This document shows, piece after piece, positions 17,420 through 25,770 of a stretch of DNA of 36,722 bases (its first letter is position 1; each line of letters starts with the position of its first letter). Both the position numbers and the translations under genes were made by a program. Source of the DNA: Alphaproteobacteria bacterium (GTDB lineage: Bacteria; Pseudomonadota; Alphaproteobacteria; Caulobacterales; Aquidulcibacteraceae); the NCBI GenBank assembly GCA_026400735.1, contig JAPLOL010000088.1, forward strand, positions 1-36,722, read 5' to 3'. The notes beneath the pieces were generated by a model. The model ran no database searches, was not told the origin of the DNA, and was given only the letters and a program-made list of their open reading frames with translations.

Positions 17420-18132
17420 GCCAACCCCGACACCCCGCCCATGGCCTTCGCTGGGCCATTGCGCGTTTCTTCTTGTGCATCATCTGGCGCAATCAGGACG
17501 TTCTCGCGCCCTGCGCTCAATGCAGCGACTTGCTGTGCGCACGCGCGTTCAAGAAAGAAGATTCCGACGAACGCGGCGGCGGCCGATGAGCCAACAGCCA
17601 GCGTGCCGTGATTGCGCAGCAGCATCAGGTTCTTGTCGCCGAGATCTTTCACCAACCGCTCGCGCTCATCGAGATTGAGCGCCACACCTTCATAGCCGTG
17701 GAAGGCCAAGTTCGGGATCGTGAGCAAAGCGTTCTGAGTAAGCGGCAACAGGCCTTCCTTCTGCGCGGAAACGCCGACGCCAGCATCGGTATGCAAATGG
17801 ATCACGCACAGCGCATCTTCGCGTGCAGCGTGGATGGCGGAGTGAATCGTGAACCCCGCCGGATTGATGTAGTATTGTGTCGGCGCGACGATGTTGCCGT
17901 CGAGATCGACCTTCACCAGCGACGAGGCCGTCATCTCTTCAAAGAAAAGTCCGTATGGGTTGATGAGGAAGTGATGGTCCGGACCGGGCACGCGCATCGA
18001 AATGTGCGTGAAGATCATGTCGTCCCAGCCGTGCAGCGCGACCAAGCGATAGAGAGCGGCGCAATCGACACGCGCTTGCCATTCTTCAGCGCTCACCCGG
18101 CCTTTAAGGGATGTTCCGGCGTCATCGGCCAT
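17365..18132 (-). CDS. Class II aldolase/adducin-family protein
   Basis: This 255-residue protein has the class II aldolase/adducin head fold. Recognisable features are GWDDMIFTHISMRVPG, the zinc-ligand segment VIHLHTDAG and the RNHG motif (LMLLRNHGTLAVG), the third zinc-binding histidine. Related proteins include fuculose-phosphate aldolase and many enzymes of unknown substrate annotated only as class II aldolase/adducin. The TH-I-S-M-R-V-P and NPYGLFFEEMTASSLV pattern fits the latter group. It is the first gene of a minus-strand group followed by the barrel protein; the NAD kinase gene diverges upstream. Reaction not assigned. Confidence 0.85.
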   Translation of the reverse strand: MADDAGTSLKGRVSAEEWQARVDCAALYRLVALHGWDDMIFTHISMRVPGPDHHFLINPYGLFFEEMTASSLVKVDLDGNIVAPTQYYINPAGFTIHSAIHAAREDALCVIHLHTDAGVGVSAQKEGLLPLTQNALLTIPNLAFHGYEGVALNLDERERLVKDLGDKNLMLLRNHGTLAVGSSAAAAFVGIFFLERACAQQVAALSAGRENVLIAPDDAQEETRNGPAKAMGGVSGLAWPGLKRKLDRELPGYDS

Positions 18133-18211
18133 TGGTCGCGCTCCGTTCGTGACTGTGTTAGTAAAACTCTAGGCCCGACTGGGCGATATGCAAAGAGCGT
18201 CCGACCTCCCC

Positions 18212-18964
18212 ATGAAGCTCTCGTTTTCCGCCAGCGCCCGTCCCGAGGCGCAAGAAGCACTGCGGCGTTTGCGGCATACCTATGGGGAAGCCGGGGACGA
18301 GGCGGACGTGATCGTCGCCCTCGGCGGCGACGGCCACATGCTGGAGACGCTGCGCAAGCGGCTGAAGGACAAGAAGCCTGTCTACGGCATGCACCGTGGC
18401 ACCGTCGGCTTTCTGATGAACGAATTTCATGAGGACGAACTGCCCGAGCGCGTCGCGAAGGCGGAGCCCATTCGAGTCCGCCCGCTCGTGGCTAAGTGCG
18501 AGACCGCAGCGGGTATCGTTGAGGAAAGAGCGTTCAACGAAGTCTCACTGTTTCGCCAAACGGCGCAAACGGCCAAGCTGCGGATCTGCATCGACGGCGC
18601 TGAGCGCCTACCCGAGCTTTCCTGCGACGGCCTGATGGTGGCGACGCCCGCCGGCTCCACCGCCTACAACTTCTCGGCCCACGGACCGATCCTACCGATC
18701 AACTCACGGCTCCTAGCGCTGACGCCGATCAGCGCCTTCCGGCCTCGCCGCTGGCGCGGCGCGCTGCTGCCACATCGGTCGGTCGTGCGCATCGAGGTGC
18801 TGGAGGCCGACCGCCGACCAGTCAGCTCCACCGCCGACAACGTCGAGACCCGTAATGTCACCGCCGTTGAAATCCGTGAGGATTCCAGCGCCGCGCTATC
18901 GCTGCTGTTCGACCCCGGCCACGCTCTGGACGAACGTATCGTTCGCGAACAGTTTGTAGTCTAA
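18212..18964 (+). CDS. nadK: NAD kinase
   Basis: This 250-residue ATP-NAD kinase phosphorylates NAD to NADP in the cytoplasm. The diagnostic GGDGHML (residues 38-44), FNEVS (108-112) and ATPAGSTAYNFSAHGP motifs are all present. The length fits the short proteobacterial form. I prefer ATG 18212, which puts the first beta strand (MKLSFSAS) at the N terminus as in relatives; ATG 18188 adds eight residues. It is divergent from the class II aldolase gene, with a gap of about 55-80 bases holding the promoters. Confidence 0.93.
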   Translation: MKLSFSASARPEAQEALRRLRHTYGEAGDEADVIVALGGDGHMLETLRKRLKDKKPVYGMHRGTVGFLMNEFHEDELPERVAKAEPIRVRPLVAKCETAAGIVEERAFNEVSLFRQTAQTAKLRICIDGAERLPELSCDGLMVATPAGSTAYNFSAHGPILPINSRLLALTPISAFRPRRWRGALLPHRSVVRIEVLEADRRPVSSTADNVETRNVTAVEIREDSSAALSLLFDPGHALDERIVREQFVV

Positions 18965-19085
18965 GTATTCGCGTAAACGCTCCGTTCATGAACCCCTGGT
19001 CAGCTGCGACCACATGGTTCACCCACGCAATTCTCGTTGCCTCAGCCCAGGGACGTCGCTCGGTCTGCCGAGCGCGGCGAAACCG

Positions 19086-19589
19086 ATGGCCACACCAAAA
19101 CCTGCCAAAGCCGAGATGATCGATCCGCGCAGCAAAGGCTTGCGGACGCTTGAACTCAAGAAACCGCTGTTCGACGCGGGCGCAGTTACGCGCGCCGATC
19201 AAGCGTTAGATGCGATGGGCGACGAACTTCAAGTTTGGCTCGACGCCGACATCGAGCGCTTGCAAGCGGCGCGCCTGCGCGCGGATGAGGCAACTTGGTC
19301 CCCGCTTGCGCAGGAAGACGTCTACGCCATCGCCCACGATCTGAAGGGCCTTGGCGCAACGTATGGCTCGGTGTTCGCCACACAAATCGCCGCATCGCTT
19401 TGCCGCATGATCGAGACCGATGCAGGCAAGGCGCTCGCACAGCGCGATCCCACCTTGGCCCGCGCGCACATCGATACCCTTCGCGCTTCCGTCCGCGACG
19501 GCATTCGCTCCTCTGATCACCCGATCGGCCGGGCTTTACTCCACGCTCTTGAAGCGCGAGTGGGGGATCTCGGCGTCGCGCCGCGCTGA
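19086..19589 (+). CDS. Hpt-domain phosphotransfer protein
   Basis: The 167-residue product contains a histidine phosphotransfer (Hpt) domain with the phospho-acceptor motif AHDLKGLGATYG (His84, Lys87, Gly88). A helical continuation follows (ATQIAASLCRMIE). Such stand-alone Hpt proteins relay phosphate between a hybrid kinase and a response regulator. The N-terminal 30 residues are charged and probably disordered. I chose ATG 19086 because the 24 codons before it are not conserved-looking. The next gene, 70 bases on, is a degenerate EAL-like protein, and a DUF2336 gene converges beyond it. That suggests a small signalling island. Its partner kinase is not in view. Confidence 0.8.
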   Translation: MATPKPAKAEMIDPRSKGLRTLELKKPLFDAGAVTRADQALDAMGDELQVWLDADIERLQAARLRADEATWSPLAQEDVYAIAHDLKGLGATYGSVFATQIAASLCRMIETDAGKALAQRDPTLARAHIDTLRASVRDGIRSSDHPIGRALLHALEARVGDLGVAPR

Positions 19590-19659
19590 GTACTAACGTC
19601 AGCTTTACCCTCTTCGTCCGCCCGACCTTAACCGTAGGCGTGCCATAAGCGCGTCTTCC

Positions 19660-20319
19660 ATGAACGTGATCCCGTTCCGTCCGCGGCCACAGGCTGAGCC
19701 GCTTGCCTTCGCGATTGGCGCACGCGTTGACCTCCGTGTCGGCGCGCTTGCAGCCGGCGTCGTACGGCCCATGGACGATGCGGAAGATGCGTTCTCATAC
19801 TCAAATCTAGCGCGTTTGGTGCGCGGTGCGCGCATGGCTTGGCTGGAGCGCGGCGCACACGCCGTGCTCACCCTGGCCGTGCCAAGCGACGTTCAGAGCC
19901 GCCTTGAAGCCGACTTCCTAAGCGAAGCCGCCATCGAAGCCGGCTGCACGCGTCGTAACTTCAACTTTCAGCTGAATGAGCGCGAACTCGTCAGCGCTGG
20001 CCCTGCTCTTGCCGAAGAACTTCGGGCACGCGGCTGGAACGTTGTGCTGCGCGGCGACCCGGATTGCCCGCTGCCGTTCGGCGCGAAGGCCCGCAATCTC
20101 TATTGCGAACTTGTGGTGCAGGCGCCGCTCCTACCCGATCCGTTTCTCGCCATGGACGACGGCGATCGCTCCCCTCTCGGCCGCCGCCTGCTCGCGGCTA
20201 AAGCTGCAGGCCTAGTGATCACCGCTGAGAGCGTGCTGACCACTTCCCAAGCACGCACACTCGCCATCGCCGGCTTCGACCGCGGCGGCGGACCGTTCGC
20301 TGAAGCTGGCTTACGCTAG
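19660..20319 (+). CDS. Degenerate EAL-domain-like protein
   Basis: Not annotated by an obvious motif, but the 219-residue sequence follows the EAL (c-di-GMP phosphodiesterase) layout. There is a helix ending RMAWLERGAHAVLTLAVPSD (compare W...G....l.vNvs) and then FNFQLNERELVSAGPALAEELRARGWNVVL, where real EAL domains have FEITE...l..lr..G..ialDD. Last comes LVITAESVLTTSQARTLAIAGFDRGGGPF, where EAL domains have vvAEGVET..Q...l...G.d..QG. The EAL signature itself, the DD metal ligands and the catalytic lysine region are lost (VLRGDPDC instead). It cannot be an active phosphodiesterase and would be a binding or scaffold domain. Fold assignment is my reading, moderately sure. Confidence 0.6.
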   Translation: MNVIPFRPRPQAEPLAFAIGARVDLRVGALAAGVVRPMDDAEDAFSYSNLARLVRGARMAWLERGAHAVLTLAVPSDVQSRLEADFLSEAAIEAGCTRRNFNFQLNERELVSAGPALAEELRARGWNVVLRGDPDCPLPFGAKARNLYCELVVQAPLLPDPFLAMDDGDRSPLGRRLLAAKAAGLVITAESVLTTSQARTLAIAGFDRGGGPFAEAGLR

Positions 20320-21455
20320 ATCGCGACGCGCTCGACTTGCAGCGCCGAGGCGTCAAGCTTCTCAAGCAGGTAATCGAGATCGTCTTTCGGCACGGACTGG
20401 AACAGCGTCAGCGTCCGCTCGAGCATGCGTTTGCGGAACGTAATGCGATCGCGCGCAACGCCCTCGCGATCAATCGAGTGATAAACTTCGATAGCTGCTT
20501 TGAATGACGGGAAAAGCCGTGGCGGTAATCCGGCGCGATCAAACGCTGCCTTCAAACCCAACGGCCCGCTATCGTGCATAAGTAGCCACATGCGCTGGTG
20601 AGCGATGCCGCCGAGTTCTGCCATCGCGTACTCAACAAAATCAATTTGCCCCAAACAAAGGCCGCGCATCAGCAGCGATGGTGTCAAGCGACCGTTCAGG
20701 TTCAGTTGCTGCACGAACTTCGGCAAGTCGCGCTGACGGCCCGCCTGCTCCACGATGTCCAACGTCGCGCGCTCGCGCGCGCCCATCGCGAGATCGATCG
20801 CGATCTGCGGCGGCAATTCATGATTGTTCACGAGGTGATCGAACAGTTCGCCCGTCACCATCGAGACAAGCTTCTCAGTCACCGCTACGGGCAGCGCCTC
20901 GCGGTAGACCATTGCTGTGGTGATTGATGAGAGACCTTCGAAGCGCGCAAGCGCCGTATCCAGGCCACCCTCGTCAAACAGCGCGTTGTCGTTCGCCAGC
21001 GCGCGCTCAACCGCTTCCGACACAGCGTAGGACGAGATCGCGCCCGTCACCGTCGTGCTCAGCGTCTCACGACTTGCGACAGCAACCTGCTTGTTCGGCG
21101 GGCAAGCGCGCACTATCGCGATCAGATCGGTATCCGTCAGCGACGGCGAATTCATGATCACTGGCAACGCAATCGAATCCACATCGCGCGACAGCTTGTT
21201 GGCGATCTCGCGCGGCAGCTTCGGCGAATTCTTCAGCGCAATCGCGAGCGAACGGCGAACAAGCACCGCCGCGTCCTGCGCCATGATGGCGATGATACCT
21301 TCGGCGTGGGCGCGTTCCTCTGGGGAAAGCTCGCCCTCATCGATGCAGCGGCAAATCTTGTGCGCTGCGTGCGCGCGCTCATCCTCCGTCGGGCCCTTGA
21401 TCAGGGACCGGATGTCGCTATCGGTGAGATTGGCGCGCATCGTAACGATCGACAT
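20316..21455 (-). CDS. DUF2336 domain protein
   Basis: The product (379 residues from ATG 21455) is all-helical with HEAT-like repeats and matches the DUF2336 family (PF10098), common in alphaproteobacteria and of unknown biochemical role. Typical segments are RSLAIALKNSPKLPREIANKLSRD, SPSLTDTDLIAIV and QVAVASRETLSTTVTGAI. No membrane segment or signal peptide is visible, so it is cytoplasmic. The frame reaches a TTG at 21473, but the ATG at 21455 has a GAG-type ribosome site and the domain begins right after it. It overlaps the end of the convergent EAL-like gene by four bases. Its neighbours suggest a signalling role. Confidence 0.8.
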   Translation of the reverse strand: MSIVTMRANLTDSDIRSLIKGPTEDERAHAAHKICRCIDEGELSPEERAHAEGIIAIMAQDAAVLVRRSLAIALKNSPKLPREIANKLSRDVDSIALPVIMNSPSLTDTDLIAIVRACPPNKQVAVASRETLSTTVTGAISSYAVSEAVERALANDNALFDEGGLDTALARFEGLSSITTAMVYREALPVAVTEKLVSMVTGELFDHLVNNHELPPQIAIDLAMGARERATLDIVEQAGRQRDLPKFVQQLNLNGRLTPSLLMRGLCLGQIDFVEYAMAELGGIAHQRMWLLMHDSGPLGLKAAFDRAGLPPRLFPSFKAAIEVYHSIDREGVARDRITFRKRMLERTLTLFQSVPKDDLDYLLEKLDASALQVERVAI

Positions 21456-21569
21456 GTAGCGCTCACGCTCCAAGGCAGGCGGCGACTACCGCCGCACCCG
21501 TTGGGACCAACTTCGTTTGCGTCCCTTAACGAAGCCTTGATTGCGAACATTGCGAAGGAGGAACGGCCG

Positions 21570-22763
21570 ATGCTCGAAGGACTGAAAATCGTCGAGATGG
21601 CCACGTACGTAGCGGCACCTGGCGCCGGCGGCATCATGGCCGACTGGGGCGCCGATGTAATCAAGGTCGAGCCGCCGGGCGGCGATCCGATCCGGATGTT
21701 CTTCTCATCGCTCGGCGTCGAAGAGACGATGAACCCGGTCTTCGACATGGACAATCGCGGCAAGCGCGGGATCATCCTCGACACCTCGAAGCCTGAAGGC
21801 CGCGATGCGCTGCTGAAGCTGATCGATAGCGCTGATATTTTTCTCACCAATGTGCGCCCTGGCGGCCTAGCGCGCGCGGGGCTCGATCCGGACACGGTGA
21901 TGAAGCGCTGCCCGAAGCTCATCTACACAACGCTCACCGGCTACGGCCTTGAAGGCCCAGACGCGGATCGCCCCGGCATGGATCAAGCCGCATTCTGGGC
22001 GCGCTCTGGCCTTGCTGCGATGTTTCGCCCGAAGGGCGGAGATCCAGTGATGCTGCGCACGGCGTTCGGCGACCACGTTGCATCGCTCGCGATTGTCGGC
22101 GCGGTGATGGCCGCCGTTTACGAGCGCGCGCAAACCGGCAAAGGCCGCTTGATCGACGCGTCCCTGCTCCGCGCAGCGCACTATGCGGGCTCGAGCGATC
22201 TCGCCATTCAACACACGCGCGGCCGCATTGCATCCAGCCGTCCGCGTAAGAACGTGCCAAACCCTCTGATCAATTACTTCCAAACTGGCGGAAGCCGCTG
22301 GATCAGTTTGCTGCAGCGCCAAGGCGAGAAGGATTGGCCCAAACTCGCGCGCGCTTTGAAGATCGAACACCTCGTCGCCGATCCGCGCTTCGCAAATGGG
22401 CGCGCTCGGCGTGAGAACGGCGCTGAGCTTGTACCACTGCTCGACGAAGCATTCGCCGCACGTGAGTTCGACGACATCGCCGCCGCGTTGGACGCTGAGC
22501 AAATGATCTGGGCGCCGGTACTGACCGCAGCCGAAGCCATCGCCGATCCGCAAGCGATCGCCGCTGGCTGCATTGTGAAAACGCCAACACACGATGGCGG
22601 CGTCATGAATGCGCCCGCCGGCCCGATCCGTTTTCCCGGCGCTGACGACGGCCCCAAAGGTCCATCACCGCGCGCCGGCGAGCACACCCGCGCAGTGCTT
22701 ACTGACGCCGGCTACACCGACGCGGAGATTGACGCGCTGTACGCCAACGGCGCCGCAGCGTGA
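21570..22763 (+). CDS. CaiB/BaiF-family (class III) CoA transferase
   Basis: The 397-residue product is a family III CoA transferase, related to formyl-CoA transferase, alpha-methylacyl-CoA racemase and CaiB. The opening LEGLKIVEMATYVAAPGAGGIMADWGADVIKVE and the NRGKRGIILD segment are typical. The active-site aspartate is expected in DRPGMDQAAFWARSG, which aligns with the nucleophile of formyl-CoA transferase. Enzymes of this family work as interlocked dimers. Substrate is not readable; carboxylic acid or bile/fatty-acid CoA transfers are possible. A strong AAGGAGGAA site is seven bases before ATG 21570. It is divergent from DUF2336 and followed 50 bases later by the S41-like lipoprotein gene. 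Confidence 0.92.
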   Translation: MLEGLKIVEMATYVAAPGAGGIMADWGADVIKVEPPGGDPIRMFFSSLGVEETMNPVFDMDNRGKRGIILDTSKPEGRDALLKLIDSADIFLTNVRPGGLARAGLDPDTVMKRCPKLIYTTLTGYGLEGPDADRPGMDQAAFWARSGLAAMFRPKGGDPVMLRTAFGDHVASLAIVGAVMAAVYERAQTGKGRLIDASLLRAAHYAGSSDLAIQHTRGRIASSRPRKNVPNPLINYFQTGGSRWISLLQRQGEKDWPKLARALKIEHLVADPRFANGRARRENGAELVPLLDEAFAAREFDDIAAALDAEQMIWAPVLTAAEAIADPQAIAAGCIVKTPTHDGGVMNAPAGPIRFPGADDGPKGPSPRAGEHTRAVLTDAGYTDAEIDALYANGAAA

Positions 22764-22813
22764 AATAAAGCTGCAATGGAGCCCGCCTAGCGTTCGCGCC
22801 AAGGGAGGCTCGC

Positions 22814-24241
22814 ATGCGCTGGCTTTTGGCGTTGCTCGTCGCTGGCTGCGCAAGCGCCGGGCCGATTGATCCGTCCGCAATGGACGACGCGACGTTCGAG
22901 CGCGAACTCGCGGCGCGATTCCAGTATGGCCCGCCTGAGCCTGCGCCAGGTAACGTGGAGGATCAGCGCGCGGGGCAAATCGCCGACGCCGAGTATCTCA
23001 CACGCTTTCCAGAATTCGACCGCTCCTACTCCCGCGCGTCACGCACGCAAGCGGAGCGTTTGCTCGCGCAGCTGCGCACTGACGCGGGCAGCTTAAGCCA
23101 CGAACAATTCGTCCTCCGGGTCGCGGAAATCGCCGCACTTGCCGACAATGGCCACACCAGCATCGGCAAGAACGCGTTCAAGAAAAACACGCCGCGCCTC
23201 CCCCTACGCACATACCAGTTCGCCGAAGGTCTCTACGTCGTGTGGGCCGCGCCGCAATTTTCCGACCTGCTCGGCGCTCGTATTGACGCCATAGATGGTC
23301 ACAGCATCGAAAGCATTCATACCGCCATCAGGCGCTATGCCGGCGGCACGGACGCGCACCGCCAACGCATGCTCACCGCGATGTTGGAATCCCCAGCGCT
23401 ATTACAAGCTGCCGGTCTCGTATCATCACGCGACGCGCTGACACTTCGCGGCGTACTCCTCAGCGGCGCGCCATTCGAACGACGCATAGAGGCCGAACAG
23501 CGCGATCGCTCCGCTTGGGTCTCAAGCTCCCAGCGTCTGCTGTTTCCCGTCTGGGAAGACGCGCCAATGGTGAGCTTGATGCGCGATGGCGACACACTGC
23601 CCGCCTATCTGCGTCACCGCACCGAGCTATTCTCGCTTGAGAGTCTTCCCGACGACGGTCTCTACATCGGCCTCTCACATAACGCCGATACGGATGAAAC
23701 GCCGATTGCTACATTCCTTCACAGCGCCGCAACACGCATCCGCGCCGAGCACCCCGCCTACGTCGTTCTCGACATGCGCATGAACGGCGGCGGCGATTAC
23801 ACCACGACCTACGCCTTTGCGCGCGCGCTGCCACAGACCGCAAACGGCGCGCCAATCTACGTGTTCACCTCGCCGTGGACCTTCTCGGCCGCGATCACGA
23901 CTGTGGCCGCGCTGAAAGACGCCGGCGGCGACCAGGTCATCATTGTGGGCGAGGCCGTTGGTGATCGACTGGACTTCTGGGCAGAAGGCGGTTCCTTCAA
24001 TCTGCCCAACGCTTTCGTGCAGGTGCATTACGCAACCGGCCGGCACATCTACGACGGCCCCTGCTCAGATCGCGCAACGTGCTTCTGGCTCAATGAGCGC
24101 TATCCCGTGCGCGTTCACACGTTGGTGCCGGATATCGCAGCGCCGCTGACATTCGCCGCTTACCGCGAGCGACGTGACCCCGCGCTCGATGCCGTGCTGG
24201 TGAGAGAAGCTAGACGCCGTTCGTCCGCGCGTACGCACTAA
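22814..24241 (+). CDS. S41-like peptidase lipoprotein, altered active site
   Basis: The 475-residue product begins with a short lipoprotein signal (MRWLLALLVAGC, lipobox VAGC). The C-terminal half has the tail-specific protease (S41) fold: VVLDMRMNGGGDY matches the D-R-N-G-G-G element, and the presumed nucleophile is Ser in SPWTFSAAITT. The general base lysine expected in a G-x-T-x-G-K element is not seen; that site reads VGEAVGDRLDFWAEGG. It may be inactive, use another base, or act in the tricorn-like manner. A PDZ domain is not obvious, though GARIDAIDGHSI resembles the end of one. GGGAGG precedes ATG 22814. The 3' end overlaps the convergent transglycosylase gene by 32 bases. Confidence 0.75.
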   Translation: MRWLLALLVAGCASAGPIDPSAMDDATFERELAARFQYGPPEPAPGNVEDQRAGQIADAEYLTRFPEFDRSYSRASRTQAERLLAQLRTDAGSLSHEQFVLRVAEIAALADNGHTSIGKNAFKKNTPRLPLRTYQFAEGLYVVWAAPQFSDLLGARIDAIDGHSIESIHTAIRRYAGGTDAHRQRMLTAMLESPALLQAAGLVSSRDALTLRGVLLSGAPFERRIEAEQRDRSAWVSSSQRLLFPVWEDAPMVSLMRDGDTLPAYLRHRTELFSLESLPDDGLYIGLSHNADTDETPIATFLHSAATRIRAEHPAYVVLDMRMNGGGDYTTTYAFARALPQTANGAPIYVFTSPWTFSAAITTVAALKDAGGDQVIIVGEAVGDRLDFWAEGGSFNLPNAFVQVHYATGRHIYDGPCSDRATCFWLNERYPVRVHTLVPDIAAPLTFAAYRERRDPALDAVLVREARRRSSARTH

Positions 24242-24998
24242 GGGCTTGCAGCGGATTGCGCTGATTTGTCTGCTCGTCGTCACCACCACGCAGGAGCGGC
24301 AGTAGTGCAAAGGCAAACAGCGCGCGCGCGAGTTCTGGCGACATCGCCTCCCCCTCGCGACCGTATTCCAGTTTGCCGCCCTGAACTTGCGTAGGCTGCG
24401 CGGCGCCCATGCTGGCGTCGGCATCGAGTTGCAAACGATCAAGAAGACCTTGCGCGCTGCGCGGTTGGCCGCTCGCATAAAACAGCCCACGATTGGCCGC
24501 CGCCTCGCGCGGAAACAGCGACACCGCATTCGGCGCGCCTTGCTGCGCCGCCTCAATCAATCGCAACGCACCGCCCGGACCCATCACGTGGGCCGCATAG
24601 AGCTCACCGGCGTTCGGAGGTCTGCCGAGCCGCGATTGCAGCGTTGTCGCATTTTCCCGCGCTAGCTCGGCCGCCATGCGCGCTGAGATTTCCGGGTCGC
24701 TGCGTAGCGCAAGAATATCGCGTCTCGTTTGCGCGTTGGCGCCGTTTTGAAGGGCGGTCGCCTCAGCGCCCAACCCGTGCTCGGCGCCGTGACGGCGGAC
24801 CATGTCGAGCCACGTGCTGTCGATGAACTGAAAGAGGCCTTGGGCGCTCGACGTACTCGCCTGCGCGTTTGGATTGAGCGCGCTCTCGCGGCGGGCGGTT
24901 TCAACCAACAGAGAGAAGTTCACGCCCGTCGCGTCCGCAGCACGGCGGATCGCAGCGTGCACGGCTTCTTGTCCGGCTGGCGCGATCGGACTTGTCAT
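24210..24998 (-). CDS. Soluble lytic transglycosylase (SLT domain)
   Basis: The 262-residue product has an N-terminal SLT/lysozyme-like fold. The catalytic glutamate is in ARRESALNP, followed by the conserved SSAQGLFQFIDSTW and ELYAAHVMGPGGALRLIEAA, the latter typical of the family 1 transglycosylases that include flagellar and type III associated enzymes. It would cleave peptidoglycan to 1,6-anhydro-MurNAc ends. The C-terminal 90 residues are low in predicted structure and end in RTNGV. No signal peptide is visible, so the export route (or a scaffold role) is open. It is transcribed with or just after the PepSY gene (34-base gap). Confidence 0.85.
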   Translation of the reverse strand: MTSPIAPAGQEAVHAAIRRAADATGVNFSLLVETARRESALNPNAQASTSSAQGLFQFIDSTWLDMVRRHGAEHGLGAEATALQNGANAQTRRDILALRSDPEISARMAAELARENATTLQSRLGRPPNAGELYAAHVMGPGGALRLIEAAQQGAPNAVSLFPREAAANRGLFYASGQPRSAQGLLDRLQLDADASMGAAQPTQVQGGKLEYGREGEAMSPELARALFAFALLPLLRGGDDEQTNQRNPLQALSAYARTNGV

Positions 24999-25032
24999 GC
25001 GCCCGGCGTCGGCCCGTTTGGTAAATGCGCCG

Positions 25033-25725
25033 TTAACCCGCGCGGCGTCGTACCCAACCCATTCGGTACGGGATCAAAACAAAGCCTGCCAACGTGACGA
25101 TCAGCGCCGTCAAAGTTGTGAGGATCAACAGGCCAGTGTTGAAGTTCTCGTGGTCTCGCCAATCCATGATGTGGAGCGCCCAGAGCGCATCATAGACGCG
25201 CCACAGATCCGAGCGCCGCGCTGTGACGCGCGCGGTATCCGCCGCGACGTAGACCGCAAGCCCCTCGCTGTCGTCAAACGCTATGCGCCAAGCAGGCAAC
25301 ACGCCACGATATTCCGGAGTCTCCTGCGTGACCAATCGGCGCTCACGCACACGCGGACCGCCAGTGACGTAAGCTTGCGCAATCTGCTCGGCCGCTTCGG
25401 CGCTAAGCGGTGACGCGACCCGCCAGTCAGCCAAATCAATCAAGATCGGACGGCGCTCAGCAAACTCGGCGACGGCGACAGGCTCGCCAAGCACATCACG
25501 CTCGTACGTCACGCGTGTCGGTGCCTCGGGCAACAACGATGTAACATCCAGCAGCGGCGCGGTCAGCGTGACGGCTGGATGTTCGGCGATGCGGTGTTCG
25601 CTGCGAACCTGCGCTATCGGAAACACCGCAAAAAACAGGCCCGAGCCAAACCAGAAGAGGATTTGAACGCCCACAATCAGGGCGAGCCATTTATGCGTCC
25701 AGGAGGCAATCGACTGCAGTTTCAT
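25033..25725 (-). CDS. PepSY-domain transmembrane protein
   Basis: The 230-residue product has an N-terminal membrane helix (LALIVGVQILFWFGSGLFFAVF) with the start MKLQSIASWTHKWLAL typical of PepSY-TM proteins. A periplasmic region with two PepSY-like units follows (EQIAQAYVTGG, then PAWRIAFDDSEGLAVYVAADTARV, the classical W.v.f....vyvd...G.v pattern). A DLWRVYDALWALHIMDW segment precedes the C-terminal helix (GLLILTTLTALIVTLAGFVLI). Related proteins occur in iron uptake and flavin reductase loci. No such partner is in view here, so function is not assigned. The HWE kinase gene ends 45 bases upstream on the same strand. Confidence 0.85.
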   Translation of the reverse strand: MKLQSIASWTHKWLALIVGVQILFWFGSGLFFAVFPIAQVRSEHRIAEHPAVTLTAPLLDVTSLLPEAPTRVTYERDVLGEPVAVAEFAERRPILIDLADWRVASPLSAEAAEQIAQAYVTGGPRVRERRLVTQETPEYRGVLPAWRIAFDDSEGLAVYVAADTARVTARRSDLWRVYDALWALHIMDWRDHENFNTGLLILTTLTALIVTLAGFVLIPYRMGWVRRRAG

Positions 25726-25770
25726 AGGGCACGCACAATCTCGGCTGCGCGCCCGGCGTCAATGCGGCCG

